Positions 27,954 through 36,684 of a stretch of DNA of 64,000 nt are shown piece by piece. Within the stretch, counting starts at the first letter, position 1; every line of letters starts with the position of its first letter. The notes under the pieces are model-generated. The model did not search any database and was not told the origin of the DNA. It saw only the letters and a list, made by a program, of their open reading frames with translations. This DNA is from Alloalcanivorax gelatiniphagus (GTDB taxonomy: Bacteria; Pseudomonadota; Gammaproteobacteria; Pseudomonadales; Alcanivoracaceae). The position numbers and the translations under genes were made by a program. The DNA lies in NCBI RefSeq assembly GCF_005938655.1, contig NZ_VCQT01000046.1:330717-394716 (forward strand), written 5' to 3'.

Positions 27954-29738
27954 CTAACCGTGCCGGGCGACACCTTTCCAGTATTTCTCCTCAAGCTGCT
28001 TTTTCGGCAGCTTGCCGGCCAAGTTGCGGGGCAGCTCGCCAAAGTCCACGATCTTCGGCAGCTTGAAACCGTACAACCCCTCCGTCTTGCAGTGCTCGAT
28101 GATCTCCTTGCGAGTGGCCTGCTGGTGCTCTTTGAGCTCAATTACCGCCGCCGGCACCTCGCCCAGGTCCTTGTCCGGCGCCCGCACCACGGCAACGTCA
28201 AGAACCGCCGGATGCCGCTTGATAACCGTCTCGATCTCATTGGGGAAAAGATTCACCCCGCCGGAGATGATCATTTCCTTGATCCGTGAAGTCAGGTACA
28301 GAAAACCATCCTCGTCCACATAACCAATCAGACCATCGTCGTACCAGAGCTTGCCCTCGACCCCGATGTAATTCTCCTTCATCTTCTCTTCGCTGAGGCC
28401 GACATAGTTCAGCGCAAGGGCCATCGGGGAGCGCACGAGCACCTTCCCTTCCTTGCCGGGTGGGGTCCAGGTGCCGGTCTCCTCGTCATAGATCCGGCAT
28501 TCCGCCGCCCGCAGCTTGCCAACGCTGTCGTAGCGCTTCGGGTTCTTCTGGTAGTCCTCGCTGGCGAGAACGCTGATCAGGCCGCTCTCCGAAGCGCCGT
28601 AGTATTCATGGAAGACATCATCCGACGCTCCCTGGCGGCGGAACAGTGCGTTGATCTCGCGCTTGACCTTGGGCGGACAAGGCGCCGCCGCGCAAATGAT
28701 TACCCGCATGCTGGAAAGGTCGTATTGGGACTTCAGAGCCTCGGGCAGTGCCAGGATGCGCTCGAGCATGGTCGGGGCGACGAAGGTCCAGTTGATACGC
28801 TCGTCCTGAATAAGTTTAAGCATGAGCTCGGGATCGAACTTGCTCATGGGCACCGCAGTGCCGCCGAGAAAGAACGGCAACACCGCGATCTGTACCCCGG
28901 CATGATACAGCGGCCCCGGAATCAGCGTGCGGATGTTGTTGCTGATCGGATCCCGGATCTTGCCGATCTTGTAGAAATGAAAGGCCGATATCTGCATCAA
29001 CCCCAACCGGGTCACCTCCTCCTTGGAGGCGCCCCGCCGCGCCTCGGCCGAATCCGATGTCAGCCGGTCCCGGTCGATGTTGATGTATTTCGGCGTCCCT
29101 GTGGTACCGCCGCTGTAGGTCTTTGGGGCCATGCCCAGCTTGCCGCTTGGGAGTATGGACCGGCTGTCCCGGATCAGTGACTCGTAGGCGATCATACCCT
29201 CGGGCAACTCGTCAGCATCAACCACGATGAAGTGTTCGACGGTGGTCAACTGATCACGAACCGACTGTACCGCTTCCACAAAGGCGCCCCCCAATACCAG
29301 AGCCTTTGGCGAGGCCTTGTTGATACATTCCGCCAACTCCTTGGGCTGGAGATGCCAATTGAGCATCGGCATGGGATTGTCCCTGAGCGTACAAGCCAGC
29401 ATCAATTCGAACCATGGCGCGCCGTTGTGCATCACCTCGGCCACCGCCTCGCCTTCGCCGATACCCAGCCGGTGCAGGCCATTGGCCAGGCGGAGAACTC
29501 GATCCCTGAATTGACCGAAGGTGACCCGACGATCACCGTCGACAATCGCCTCACGATCTCCCCAATGCTCCCATAGAGCAAGCAAGAATTGCCGCGGAAG
29601 CTCCTGTCGCTTAAGCCGGCTACGCCACGCGGCCCGGACGCCACCAATCGCCAACGCGCCCCAACCAAACTGGCCTAAAATCTCCCTGAGGGCCGCACGG
29701 GCCTCGGGCATTGCTTTCAGCTGGGCTATAGCGGACAT
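27954..29738 (-). CDS. Acyl-CoA synthetase (AMP-forming)
   Basis: A 594-residue ANL-superfamily ligase. The P-loop is YSGGTTGTPK, the adenine-binding segment is HEYYGASESG, the Asp and hinge region is GYVDEDGFLYLTSRIKEMIISGG, and the catalytic Lys is in PRNLAGKLPKK near the C-terminus. The first 45 residues form an extension ahead of the usual domain. It activates a carboxylic acid to its CoA thioester; chain length and shape are not readable. CAGGAG lies upstream. The P450 remnant and an orphan AraC-type operator are in its upstream region, so it may be under AraC control. Confidence 0.92.
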   Translation of the reverse strand: MSAIAQLKAMPEARAALREILGQFGWGALAIGGVRAAWRSRLKRQELPRQFLLALWEHWGDREAIVDGDRRVTFGQFRDRVLRLANGLHRLGIGEGEAVAEVMHNGAPWFELMLACTLRDNPMPMLNWHLQPKELAECINKASPKALVLGGAFVEAVQSVRDQLTTVEHFIVVDADELPEGMIAYESLIRDSRSILPSGKLGMAPKTYSGGTTGTPKYINIDRDRLTSDSAEARRGASKEEVTRLGLMQISAFHFYKIGKIRDPISNNIRTLIPGPLYHAGVQIAVLPFFLGGTAVPMSKFDPELMLKLIQDERINWTFVAPTMLERILALPEALKSQYDLSSMRVIICAAAPCPPKVKREINALFRRQGASDDVFHEYYGASESGLISVLASEDYQKNPKRYDSVGKLRAAECRIYDEETGTWTPPGKEGKVLVRSPMALALNYVGLSEEKMKENYIGVEGKLWYDDGLIGYVDEDGFLYLTSRIKEMIISGGVNLFPNEIETVIKRHPAVLDVAVVRAPDKDLGEVPAAVIELKEHQQATRKEIIEHCKTEGLYGFKLPKIVDFGELPRNLAGKLPKKQLEEKYWKGVARHG

Positions 29739-29760
29739 TTCGAAGATCTCCTGACTGGTG

Positions 29761-29957
29761 TTATGTTGTTATGGCAGGCGCGAGACGGGGTTGGTAACCC
29801 GCCCGTTTCCGTGGTTTCCACCGAACCGGACGCGCGCGAAGCTGGACCGCAACCCGTTCAAACTCGTCGACGATTCCGGTGTTGTCGAAACGCTTAAAAG
29901 TTCCTCCGACAGGATGCGCAGTTGCAATTAGGCCAGCCGGCTGTCTATGCAACGGTG
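29761..29957 (-). pseudogene. Remnant of a CYP153-like P450, C-terminal end only
   Basis: Read on the minus strand, the DNA begins at the haem-Cys motif (HRCIDSRLA, matching HRCMGNRLA of the intact P450), hits a stop, continues LQLRILSEELL, and then shifts frame to KRFDNTGIVDEFERV, which matches KRFDNIEVVGEPERV. At least one nonsense change and one frameshift separate it from a working gene, and everything 5' of the Cys motif is missing. It lies inside the 340-bp gap between two acyl-CoA synthetase genes. Confidence 0.8.
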
Positions 29958-30014
29958 GAAGTTTCAGCAGCACCATTTGTTCCCGACCATGGTTGTGTGA
30001 CAGCAGCCTAGCGA

Positions 30015-30050
30015 GGTCATTTTTTGACAATACGGGGTCATTTGGAGACA
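30015..30050. promoter_or_regulatory. Orphan copy of the tandem AraC-type operator
   Basis: GGTCATTTTTTGACA (30015-30029) and GGTCATTTGGAGACA (30036-30050) repeat with the same 21-bp step and the same orientation relative to P450 DNA as the operator at 14260-14295. Of 36 positions 29 agree, and four of the seven differences fall in the 6-bp spacer. It stands about 280 bp upstream of the leftward acyl-CoA synthetase at 29738. Confidence 0.7.
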
Positions 30051-30078
30051 CCCAATGAGAGGCATGACGGCGAACCGG

Positions 30079-31698
30079 CTACAGGGCTCGCAATTCCTTC
30101 TTCAGAATCTTGCCCACCGGATTGCGGGGAATGGCGTTGATCAGTTTCATCTTTTCCGGCAGCTTGTAGACACTCATGCCCTGCTCCCTCAAGTAGTCGT
30201 TGATTTCCTCCAGGATCGGTGGGTTATCCTCGTCAACAGGCACCACGCAAATACAGATCCGCTCGCCCATGATCTCGTCCGGTTGGGGTATGACCGCGAC
30301 GTCCCGTACCTTGCCGAAGCCCAGCACCGCGTTCTCCACCTCCACACTGGAGATATTGTAACCACCCCGAATCACGATGTCCTTCTTGCGGTCATAGAAC
30401 CCTAGGTGCCTGTCATCCCGCACGATGAAAAGGTCGCCGGTGCGGAAAAAGCCGTCATAAGTGAACGAAGCCGCGGTAATATCCGGGCGCTGAAAGTAGC
30501 CCGCGAACACACCCGGGCTGCGATAGCAAAGCTCGCCGATGCCACCTGGTTCGGTTATCTCCTCATCCTCATCGCCGAGAATTTTCAGCTCGACCCCGCT
30601 GACGCCGGAAGGCCATTGGACTCCTGCCTTGCCCCACCAGGGCAGGTGATCCACCCGCATCTCCAGGTCCGGCACATCGGCCGGGCCGGCTACCAGACTG
30701 GTGCCCTCGTTCTGGCCCCAGATGTTGACGATCTCGATGCCCCAGCGGCGCTTGAACTCCTGCATCGACCAGGCCGAGGGGGGCGCCGAACCGGTGGTGA
30801 TGGTCCGCACGCTGGAGAGATCCAGCTGGTCCACGTTGGGCAACTTGACAATCATGTTCAGCATTGCCGGTACCAGAATCGTGTACTCGATGTGCTCCTC
30901 GGTCAGCTGGCGCAACAGGATTTCCGGCGTAATCGGATGATGCAGCACCAGGGTGCCCCCCGCCGCCAGCCAGGGGAGGTAGTTCACCCCTACCGCCGTC
31001 ATGTTCACCAGCGGTGCCACACACAGAATGCGGTCACCCTCGCGCAGGCCACAGGTGGTGAACACCAGGTTGGTCATGTACTCCCAGTTGTTGTGGCTCA
31101 TGGGGCAGCCCTTGGGGTTTGACTCAGTGCCCGAAGTCCAGCACAGGGTGAAGATGTCATTGGCATCCACCGGCACCTCCGGGACCCGGCCCGGATTTCC
31201 ATGGGCGATATCGGTCAGCGCCGCCAGACCAATGTAGTGCTCGAAGCCCAGCTCCTGCCCCAGGGCCCGGTAATCAAAGCCGTGGAAGCTTTCCACCGAG
31301 GCGTAGAATCTGGCGCCGGTGATCTCTTTCACATAGCCCACATCCTTGCTTCGCCATTGCAGGGGCAACGCGGAAAGCAGACCGCCGGCCTTGGCCGCCG
31401 CCAGATAGAGCATGGCCAGCTCCCAGATGTTCGGCAACTGCGCCACCAGTAGGTCGTCCTTGCCGAAGCCCCGGCGTGCCAGCTCGGCGGCGGTGGCGTC
31501 CACGGCCCGACCAAACTCGGCCCAGCTGAGCCGCTGGGGCGGTGTGCCGACCAGCTCGTCACGATTGGGGGGATCCACCACCGCTTCCCGGTCCGGGTAG
31601 GCGGCACGATTGGCGGCAAAGCGATCCAGCAGGGTTCTGTCACCCCAGTAGCCTTTATCGGAGTATTCCTCGATCAGTTCAGGTTCGTGTAAGATCAT
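30079..31698 (-). CDS. Acyl/aryl-CoA synthetase (AMP-forming)
   Basis: A 539-residue ANL ligase resembling the 2,3-dihydroxybenzoate-AMP ligase branch. The P-loop is CWTSGTESNPKG, adenine site NIWGQNEGT, hinge region YDRKKDIVIRGGYNISSVEVE, and catalytic Lys in IPRNPVGKILKKELRAL. It starts with ATG after GGAGG. It may activate an aromatic, cyclic or branched acid rather than a plain fatty acid, but this is a weak inference from branch similarity. It belongs to the leftward block with the BtrH-like gene 116 bp upstream. Confidence 0.9.
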   Translation of the reverse strand: MILHEPELIEEYSDKGYWGDRTLLDRFAANRAAYPDREAVVDPPNRDELVGTPPQRLSWAEFGRAVDATAAELARRGFGKDDLLVAQLPNIWELAMLYLAAAKAGGLLSALPLQWRSKDVGYVKEITGARFYASVESFHGFDYRALGQELGFEHYIGLAALTDIAHGNPGRVPEVPVDANDIFTLCWTSGTESNPKGCPMSHNNWEYMTNLVFTTCGLREGDRILCVAPLVNMTAVGVNYLPWLAAGGTLVLHHPITPEILLRQLTEEHIEYTILVPAMLNMIVKLPNVDQLDLSSVRTITTGSAPPSAWSMQEFKRRWGIEIVNIWGQNEGTSLVAGPADVPDLEMRVDHLPWWGKAGVQWPSGVSGVELKILGDEDEEITEPGGIGELCYRSPGVFAGYFQRPDITAASFTYDGFFRTGDLFIVRDDRHLGFYDRKKDIVIRGGYNISSVEVENAVLGFGKVRDVAVIPQPDEIMGERICICVVPVDEDNPPILEEINDYLREQGMSVYKLPEKMKLINAIPRNPVGKILKKELRAL

Positions 31699-31814
31699 TT
31701 ACCCTATTCCTCCAAGCTTATTGGCCCCAACCGAGTCCGCGCTCGCTCGCCTTGTGGTTCATGGACGGCATCCGCGAGCGGCGGGTCGGGTCTCGCCGGC
31801 GCTCACCGCCGACT

Positions 31815-32858
31815 CTACGGGCTTGCCGCCTCCTCCAGCGCCTGCACCGCGCGTTGCTCGGATGACGGGAGTTGTTCGGCATGGGCGACGAGCGCCCGCC
31901 AGTCAAGCTGATCGGCGGCGGCATATGTAGCAAGACGGCTCCAGGCGTTGGCGCAGTCGAGCAGGACGTCGGCGGCACGGGCAAAGGATCGATCGCCCGT
32001 GAGGCGGGCAACCTCGGCGCAGAATTCCGCTTCGAGGCGGCGGAACAAGCCACCGCCTGTGCCGGCTTTCTCGACGAAGACCGGTAAGACCCTTAGCGAT
32101 GCGTTAAGCTGGTCATCAGTCAGGCTATCTCCCCAGGTGGCCAGATCGTCGACGAAGATATTGACGCCCTTCAGGCCGGAGGCGACCACACCATCGGCGG
32201 GCAGGTCCGCCGGATCGAACAGCGTCGCATCCGTGCCGCGCATATTGCGCGCCGCGCTTGCCGCTGCATCGCGCGCCACCGGCAGTAGCTCAGGCAGCCG
32301 ATCAGGAAAGCGTATCGGGTAAGTCGCGTGGCGATTGGGATTGGGAAAGCCATGGGAGGCACGAGCTCGCGCCAGAGCTTTTAGGGGGACTTCCTGCACC
32401 TCCTCGCGATCGTTGTCCACCACCCGGGCGACGCCGCGCCTCTCGTCGTAGCCGATGACGACGATGTCATGACGGGTGTTGGATAAACGTACCCTGAGAT
32501 ACGGCAGCTCGGCGATGTCAGCCCAGATCATCACGGGACGGCCGGCGTCGATTTCGTCGGCGACCCAGCGCCAACCCTCGTCGGGATCGTCGGTTTGGCG
32601 ACGCTCGGTTTCAATGCCGAGGCGGTGGCAGAAGTCGAGCTCCATGTCACCGTTGCGCCCTACCAGGTAGATGGGAGGCGTGAGCTCGGATACTCTCATA
32701 TACATAAAGGACAGCCCGCCGCCGAGGCCGAACACGAGCCCCTCGCCCGGCGGCCCGTCCCAGCCAAGCCCGGCCCATTCCAACAGGTCGCGCAGTGCGC
32801 CCGAGCCGCAGTGCCCACCCATCCGGTGGGGATAGTTGGAGATTTGCACGCTTTTCAT
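31815..32858 (-). CDS. BtrH_N/DUF4872 papain-like protein, copy 1
   Basis: A 347-residue protein with the BtrH N-terminal fold (PF14399) followed by a DUF4872-like C-terminal half. Candidate catalytic residues are Cys17 in GGHCGSGALRDLL, His130 in TRHDIVVIGYDE and Asp148 in RVVDND. BtrH itself moves an acyl group from a carrier protein to an amine in butirosin synthesis. Here it sits among acyl-CoA ligases, so an acyltransferase or thioesterase-like role is conceivable; nothing shows it directly. ATG 32858 was chosen over an upstream TTG because the family N-terminus starts there. A second copy is at 50731. Confidence 0.85.
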   Translation of the reverse strand: MKSVQISNYPHRMGGHCGSGALRDLLEWAGLGWDGPPGEGLVFGLGGGLSFMYMRVSELTPPIYLVGRNGDMELDFCHRLGIETERRQTDDPDEGWRWVADEIDAGRPVMIWADIAELPYLRVRLSNTRHDIVVIGYDERRGVARVVDNDREEVQEVPLKALARARASHGFPNPNRHATYPIRFPDRLPELLPVARDAAASAARNMRGTDATLFDPADLPADGVVASGLKGVNIFVDDLATWGDSLTDDQLNASLRVLPVFVEKAGTGGGLFRRLEAEFCAEVARLTGDRSFARAADVLLDCANAWSRLATYAAADQLDWRALVAHAEQLPSSEQRAVQALEEAASP

Positions 32859-32951
32859 TCCACTACTCCAGCTGTGTTCAAAGACCTGAGCCAACGCCGG
32901 TTGGCGTACCGCGAGCTCACTCCGCCGACGAGGCGCGGATCGAGGCCTTTT

Positions 32952-34592
32952 TTAACCACCAACCTCTGGCAACGAATAGTCCTTGAACTGCTCGCGCAAT
33001 TTGGCCTTCTGTAGCTTGCCGGTCGCCCCGTGCGGCAGTTCGTCGACGAATACCACGTCATCCGGCAGCCACCATTTCGCGACCCGCTGGCTCAGATAGT
33101 CGATCACGCCCTGCTTGCCGAGCTGGCTGTCCGGCTCGCGCACCACCACCAGAAGCGGCCGCTCGTCCCATTTCGGATGATGCACCGCTATGACCGCTGC
33201 CTCGGCGATCTCGGGATGCCCCACCGCTTCGTTCTCAAGATCGATGGAACTGATCCACTCGCCTCCGGACTTGATCACGTCCTTGGTGCGGTCGACGATC
33301 TCCATGTAGCCTTCGGGATCGATCTTGGAAACATCGCCGGTGCGGAACCAGCCCTCGCTGTCGAAGGCCTTGGCGCTGGCTTCAGGGTTTTCGTAGTAGC
33401 CGCTGATGATCGCCGGGCCGCGCACCAGCAGCTCACCGAAGGACTTGCCGTCCCGCGGCAGCGCTTGACCGTCGTCGTTGACGATCTTCATCTCCACCCC
33501 GAACACCGCACGCCCCTGCTTGGCCTTGATGTCGAACTGCCGATCAAGCGGCAAATCGGCGTCCTTGGGACGGATCATCGAAACCGTGCCGATCGGACTC
33601 ATCTCGGTCATGCCCCAGCCCTGCAAGCCTTCGACGCCGTACTTCTCCTGGAATTCGCGCATCATCGCCCGTGGCGCGGCCGAGCCGCCGATAAGAACAC
33701 GCTTGAGCGAGGTGAACTTCTGCTCGGTCTTACGCATATGACCAAGAAGCCCGAGCCACACGGTGGGCACACCCCAGGCCTCGGTGACGCCCTCGTTATT
33801 GATCAGCTCGGCCAGGCTCTCGCCATCGAGCTTCGGCCCCGGGAAGACGATCTTCGCGCCCACCATTGGCGCGAAGTAGGGGACGCCCCAGGCGTTAACG
33901 TGGAACATCGGCACCACCGGCAGCACGGCACCCTCCTCGCCCAGATTCATTCCGGGGATGGTCAACACCGAGAAGGCGTGCAGCAGCGTCGAGCGGTGCG
34001 AGTACAACACCCCCTTGGGATTGCCGGTGGTGCCGGAGGTATAGCAGAGCGACGAAGCGGTATGCTCGTCGAACTCCGGCCAGGCCATTTCATCGGACTG
34101 CTCGCCGACCAATTCCTCGTAGCACATCACGTTGGGCAGCGAGGTTTCGGGCATATGAGCGCGGTCGGTCATGACGACATAGCCCTTCACGCCTTCAAAC
34201 AGACCTTGCAACTTCTCCAGCAATGGAACGAAGGTCAGATCAAGGAAAATGTACTGATCCTTGGCGTGATTGACGATGTAGCCGAACTGCTCGACCGGCA
34301 GACGCGGATTGATTGTGTGACAGATCGCCCCAATACCGGAGACCGCGTAATACAGCTCCAAGTGCCGATAGGTGTTCCAGGCCACCGTCGCGATGCGATC
34401 CCCGGCCTGGACGCCCAGCGACTTGAGCGCGTTGGCCAACTGGCGGCTACGCTTGGCCGCATCTTCGTAGTTGTAACGGTGCAGGCCGCCTTCCGGAGTC
34501 CGGGACACGATCTCCTGCTCTGGATAGCTGGCGGCCGCGTACTCGATGATCTGGGAAATCATCAAAGGCCGGTCCATCATTAATCCACGCAT
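32952..34592 (-). CDS. alkK: Medium-chain acyl-CoA synthetase, AlkK type
   Basis: A 546-residue ligase, exactly the length of Pseudomonas AlkK as I recall it, with close matches along the chain: [58 protein letters not shown] and [13 protein letters not shown] (P-loop and hinge included). AlkK activates the fatty acids produced by alkane oxidation. The true start is ATG 34592 with AGGAGAGAC upstream; the open frame goes 60 codons further, without family match. It is the first gene of the leftward ligase block, 93 bp before the BtrH-like gene. Confidence 0.92.
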   Translation of the reverse strand: MRGLMMDRPLMISQIIEYAAASYPEQEIVSRTPEGGLHRYNYEDAAKRSRQLANALKSLGVQAGDRIATVAWNTYRHLELYYAVSGIGAICHTINPRLPVEQFGYIVNHAKDQYIFLDLTFVPLLEKLQGLFEGVKGYVVMTDRAHMPETSLPNVMCYEELVGEQSDEMAWPEFDEHTASSLCYTSGTTGNPKGVLYSHRSTLLHAFSVLTIPGMNLGEEGAVLPVVPMFHVNAWGVPYFAPMVGAKIVFPGPKLDGESLAELINNEGVTEAWGVPTVWLGLLGHMRKTEQKFTSLKRVLIGGSAAPRAMMREFQEKYGVEGLQGWGMTEMSPIGTVSMIRPKDADLPLDRQFDIKAKQGRAVFGVEMKIVNDDGQALPRDGKSFGELLVRGPAIISGYYENPEASAKAFDSEGWFRTGDVSKIDPEGYMEIVDRTKDVIKSGGEWISSIDLENEAVGHPEIAEAAVIAVHHPKWDERPLLVVVREPDSQLGKQGVIDYLSQRVAKWWLPDDVVFVDELPHGATGKLQKAKLREQFKDYSLPEVGG

Positions 34593-34974
34593 CTGTCTCT
34601 CCTCAATCAGTCGATTTTCTCTGGCGGTTTCTGTCGGATGGCGTATTCGAAACCGCAACAGTCGACAGAACAAAATAGTATTTTTGAGCGCACTGGAGGC
34701 CCCGCGATTGTAATCGGGCGTGGCCAAGGCCCCGAACGCACCGGAAAGACGGCGATCTTTGCTCGCCCACACCCTCCCGAGCGCACCAACGACGGCGCCC
34801 CCAAGGAAGAAACCCTATGTTGCTTCCTACCAAGCGCTTGCTCAAGACCCTATCCTGCTTTAGCTTCGATGGACAAGAACAAGAGCCGTCCCAGAACGGC
34901 CAAGGACCACTGTCCGCGCGATGTCCCGAGCCCGTGTGCTGCTCGCGAAACCGGAGCATCACGCCGCCAGTGGC

Positions 34975-35131
34975 CGGGCAGCTCCAAGGTGCCGAAAGTG
35001 GCCCAGATCCACGAGGACTTCCCCCGCACCGGGACCGGCAAGGCCAGAAGCGCATCATACGCACCGAACTGCGCGACTTTTCGCTGGGGCGGAAGAAGGC
35101 GGCTGGCGGCGACAACACCGTAAAACCTTAA
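34975..35131 (+). pseudogene. Remnant of an acyl-CoA synthetase C-terminus
   Basis: The plus strand reads KVPKVAQIHEDFPRTGTGKA, the classic end of the ANL C-terminal domain with its catalytic Lys, then shifts frame to QKRIIRTELRDFSLG and runs to a stop at 35131. The rest of the gene is absent. It lies in a 659-bp stretch (34593-35251) without an intact gene; the part from 34593 to 34975 holds only the alkK leader and no recognisable coding sequence. Confidence 0.75.
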
Positions 35132-35191
35132 ATTTTCATTGACTGATAAGCAATTTTTCGTATTGCCTCAAAACCAAGCCCAGCGCATTGT

Positions 35192-35207
35192 TTGTTCGAC
35201 CAAACAA
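35192..35207. promoter_or_regulatory. TTGGT-N6-type operator upstream of the FadL-like gene
   Basis: TTGTTCGACCAAACAA has 5-bp inverted arms around a 6-bp spacer and agrees with the 52671 site at 12 of 16 positions. It is about 45 bp upstream of the FadL-like start codon. A TTGACT (35139-35144) and a TTGCCT (35164-35169) upstream could be -35 boxes; no convincing -10 is seen. Confidence 0.55.
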
Positions 35208-35251
35208 AACATGTCAGATGCCACCCCGAATAACAAAAAGGATGATTCCCA

Positions 35252-36649
35252 ATGACGATAATCAGGTCTCACCATCAGTCCCGCGAACACCTTTTCTTCT
35301 CCAATGCCGGTCTTCGGGTCCGTCGTGTCTTGGCCGTTCTGATAGTCGTGCTGCTCCCATGCGAGGTAATGGCCGGAGCGGGCGATGCAGCAAGCACCTA
35401 CGGCCTGGGCCCCATTCACGCCGGTTCGGCCCAGGCGTTCAGCGCTTTCCACAGCGGTGCTTGGGCCACCTACTACAACCCGGCGGCACTTGCGCGCTCG
35501 CCGGAAGGTGAACTCACAGTGGTCTTTCAGCACGGTGACCAGGAGTTGCGTGCCGAATCACTTGGCGGAGCCGCACCATTCGATCGCGAAAACGATGTGC
35601 TCACGGACCAGAGTTCGGAGTTACTGCTTCTTGGTATCAAGACCCGTGTCGCCGGCGCGGCGGACTTGGACACACCGATCTATCTTGGTATTAACGTCGG
35701 CGTGGATGAGTATGCCTCCAACGCGCTGCCCTTCGCGGCCAATACCAGTCAGGAAGGCCAGTTCCTGCGTTTTGAGTCGCAACCCTTGTATCTCGCTTTT
35801 GGTGGGGCGGTTAGCAACCTCCTGCGCGGCGTTGATATCGGTGCCTCGGCAAGACTCACGCTGGCGGCCCAGGCCCGCCTTGAAGCGGTCTCCGATCTGT
35901 CCGGCAATACCGACTCCGAAGAGCTCTCTCTGGAAGCCGAACCGACATTGACGCCCTCGCTGGGCATTAACGTCAACCTGAGCGATACGCTGTGCGGTTC
36001 GAGCGCCTGCCTGCCTTTCGCGCTTAAACCGGAGCTGGCGTTGTTCTATCGAGGGGAGTCGGAGTACGACGTCAGCGTGGACGCCAACGTGGTGATTCCC
36101 GGTGTCATACCCGAGCCGGGCCTTGATCTTGCGCTGGCCACTCTCGACACGTTCCAGCCCCAGGTATACGGAATCGGATTGCTGATGCCTTTAGGTAAGT
36201 TCGAGCTGGTTGCGGCTGTAGAGCGCCAGTATTGGTCCGATCTTGAGAGTGAATTCGCCGGTGACACGGTCAGGGACCAGGCTGGGCTGCGCTTTAATGA
36301 CACCACCGTTCCCCGCATCGGCGTCCGTTACACGTGGTCGGACGCTCTTAAACTTTATGGGGGTGTGGCCGTCGAGGATTCCCCACTTCAATCGACCCGG
36401 TCCCAGGATGTCAACTTTCTCGACAGCGACCGTATCGTGGTCGGTGTTGGCGCCGATTACCGCCTGAAACGCGCGCCTATAATCAATATGCCCCTTGTGA
36501 TGTCCCTGGCTTATCAATACCAGCAGCTTGATGAAAGAGAGTTCAACCTCACATCCATCAACTCGCCAACCAATCCCAACCCCTACGAGACCGTTCGCGT
36601 GGATGGCGACATACACGTCATCTCGGGTTCCCTGTCACTCAAATTCTAG
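35252..36649 (+). CDS. FadL/OmpP1-like outer-membrane hydrocarbon transport protein
   Basis: A 465-residue beta-barrel protein. A long basic start leads to a signal peptide (VLAVLIVVLLPCEVMAGAG), then a FadL-like segment GSAQAFSAFHSGAWATYYNPAALA with the NPA motif. The rest alternates short polar/apolar strands and ends in SGSLSLKF with a terminal Phe, the outer-membrane insertion signal. FadL proteins let hydrophobic compounds pass the outer membrane laterally. It carries its own operator candidate and is followed 35 bp later by a very large lipoprotein gene, so the two are probably an uptake pair. Confidence 0.87.
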   Translation: MTIIRSHHQSREHLFFSNAGLRVRRVLAVLIVVLLPCEVMAGAGDAASTYGLGPIHAGSAQAFSAFHSGAWATYYNPAALARSPEGELTVVFQHGDQELRAESLGGAAPFDRENDVLTDQSSELLLLGIKTRVAGAADLDTPIYLGINVGVDEYASNALPFAANTSQEGQFLRFESQPLYLAFGGAVSNLLRGVDIGASARLTLAAQARLEAVSDLSGNTDSEELSLEAEPTLTPSLGINVNLSDTLCGSSACLPFALKPELALFYRGESEYDVSVDANVVIPGVIPEPGLDLALATLDTFQPQVYGIGLLMPLGKFELVAAVERQYWSDLESEFAGDTVRDQAGLRFNDTTVPRIGVRYTWSDALKLYGGVAVEDSPLQSTRSQDVNFLDSDRIVVGVGADYRLKRAPIINMPLVMSLAYQYQQLDEREFNLTSINSPTNPNPYETVRVDGDIHVISGSLSLKF

Positions 36650-36684
36650 ACCGCGATGGCGGAGCTGAATTCAGGAGAGTAGAG

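Noticed and set aside
31699..31814. TTGGCCCCAA near 31723 as a further regulon operator
   Set aside because: It has TTGG/CCAA arms but only a 2-bp spacer and does not fit the 16-bp consensus.
33030..34583. A 517-codon frame antisense to the AlkK-type ligase
   Set aside because: The ligase is certain by motifs and length; the antisense protein is His/Asp-rich with no similarity to anything I know.
34638..35131. Frames at 34638 and 34817 as real small genes
   Set aside because: Only their ends match anything, and they match one protein (an acyl-CoA synthetase C-terminus) across a frameshift, so a remnant is the better reading.
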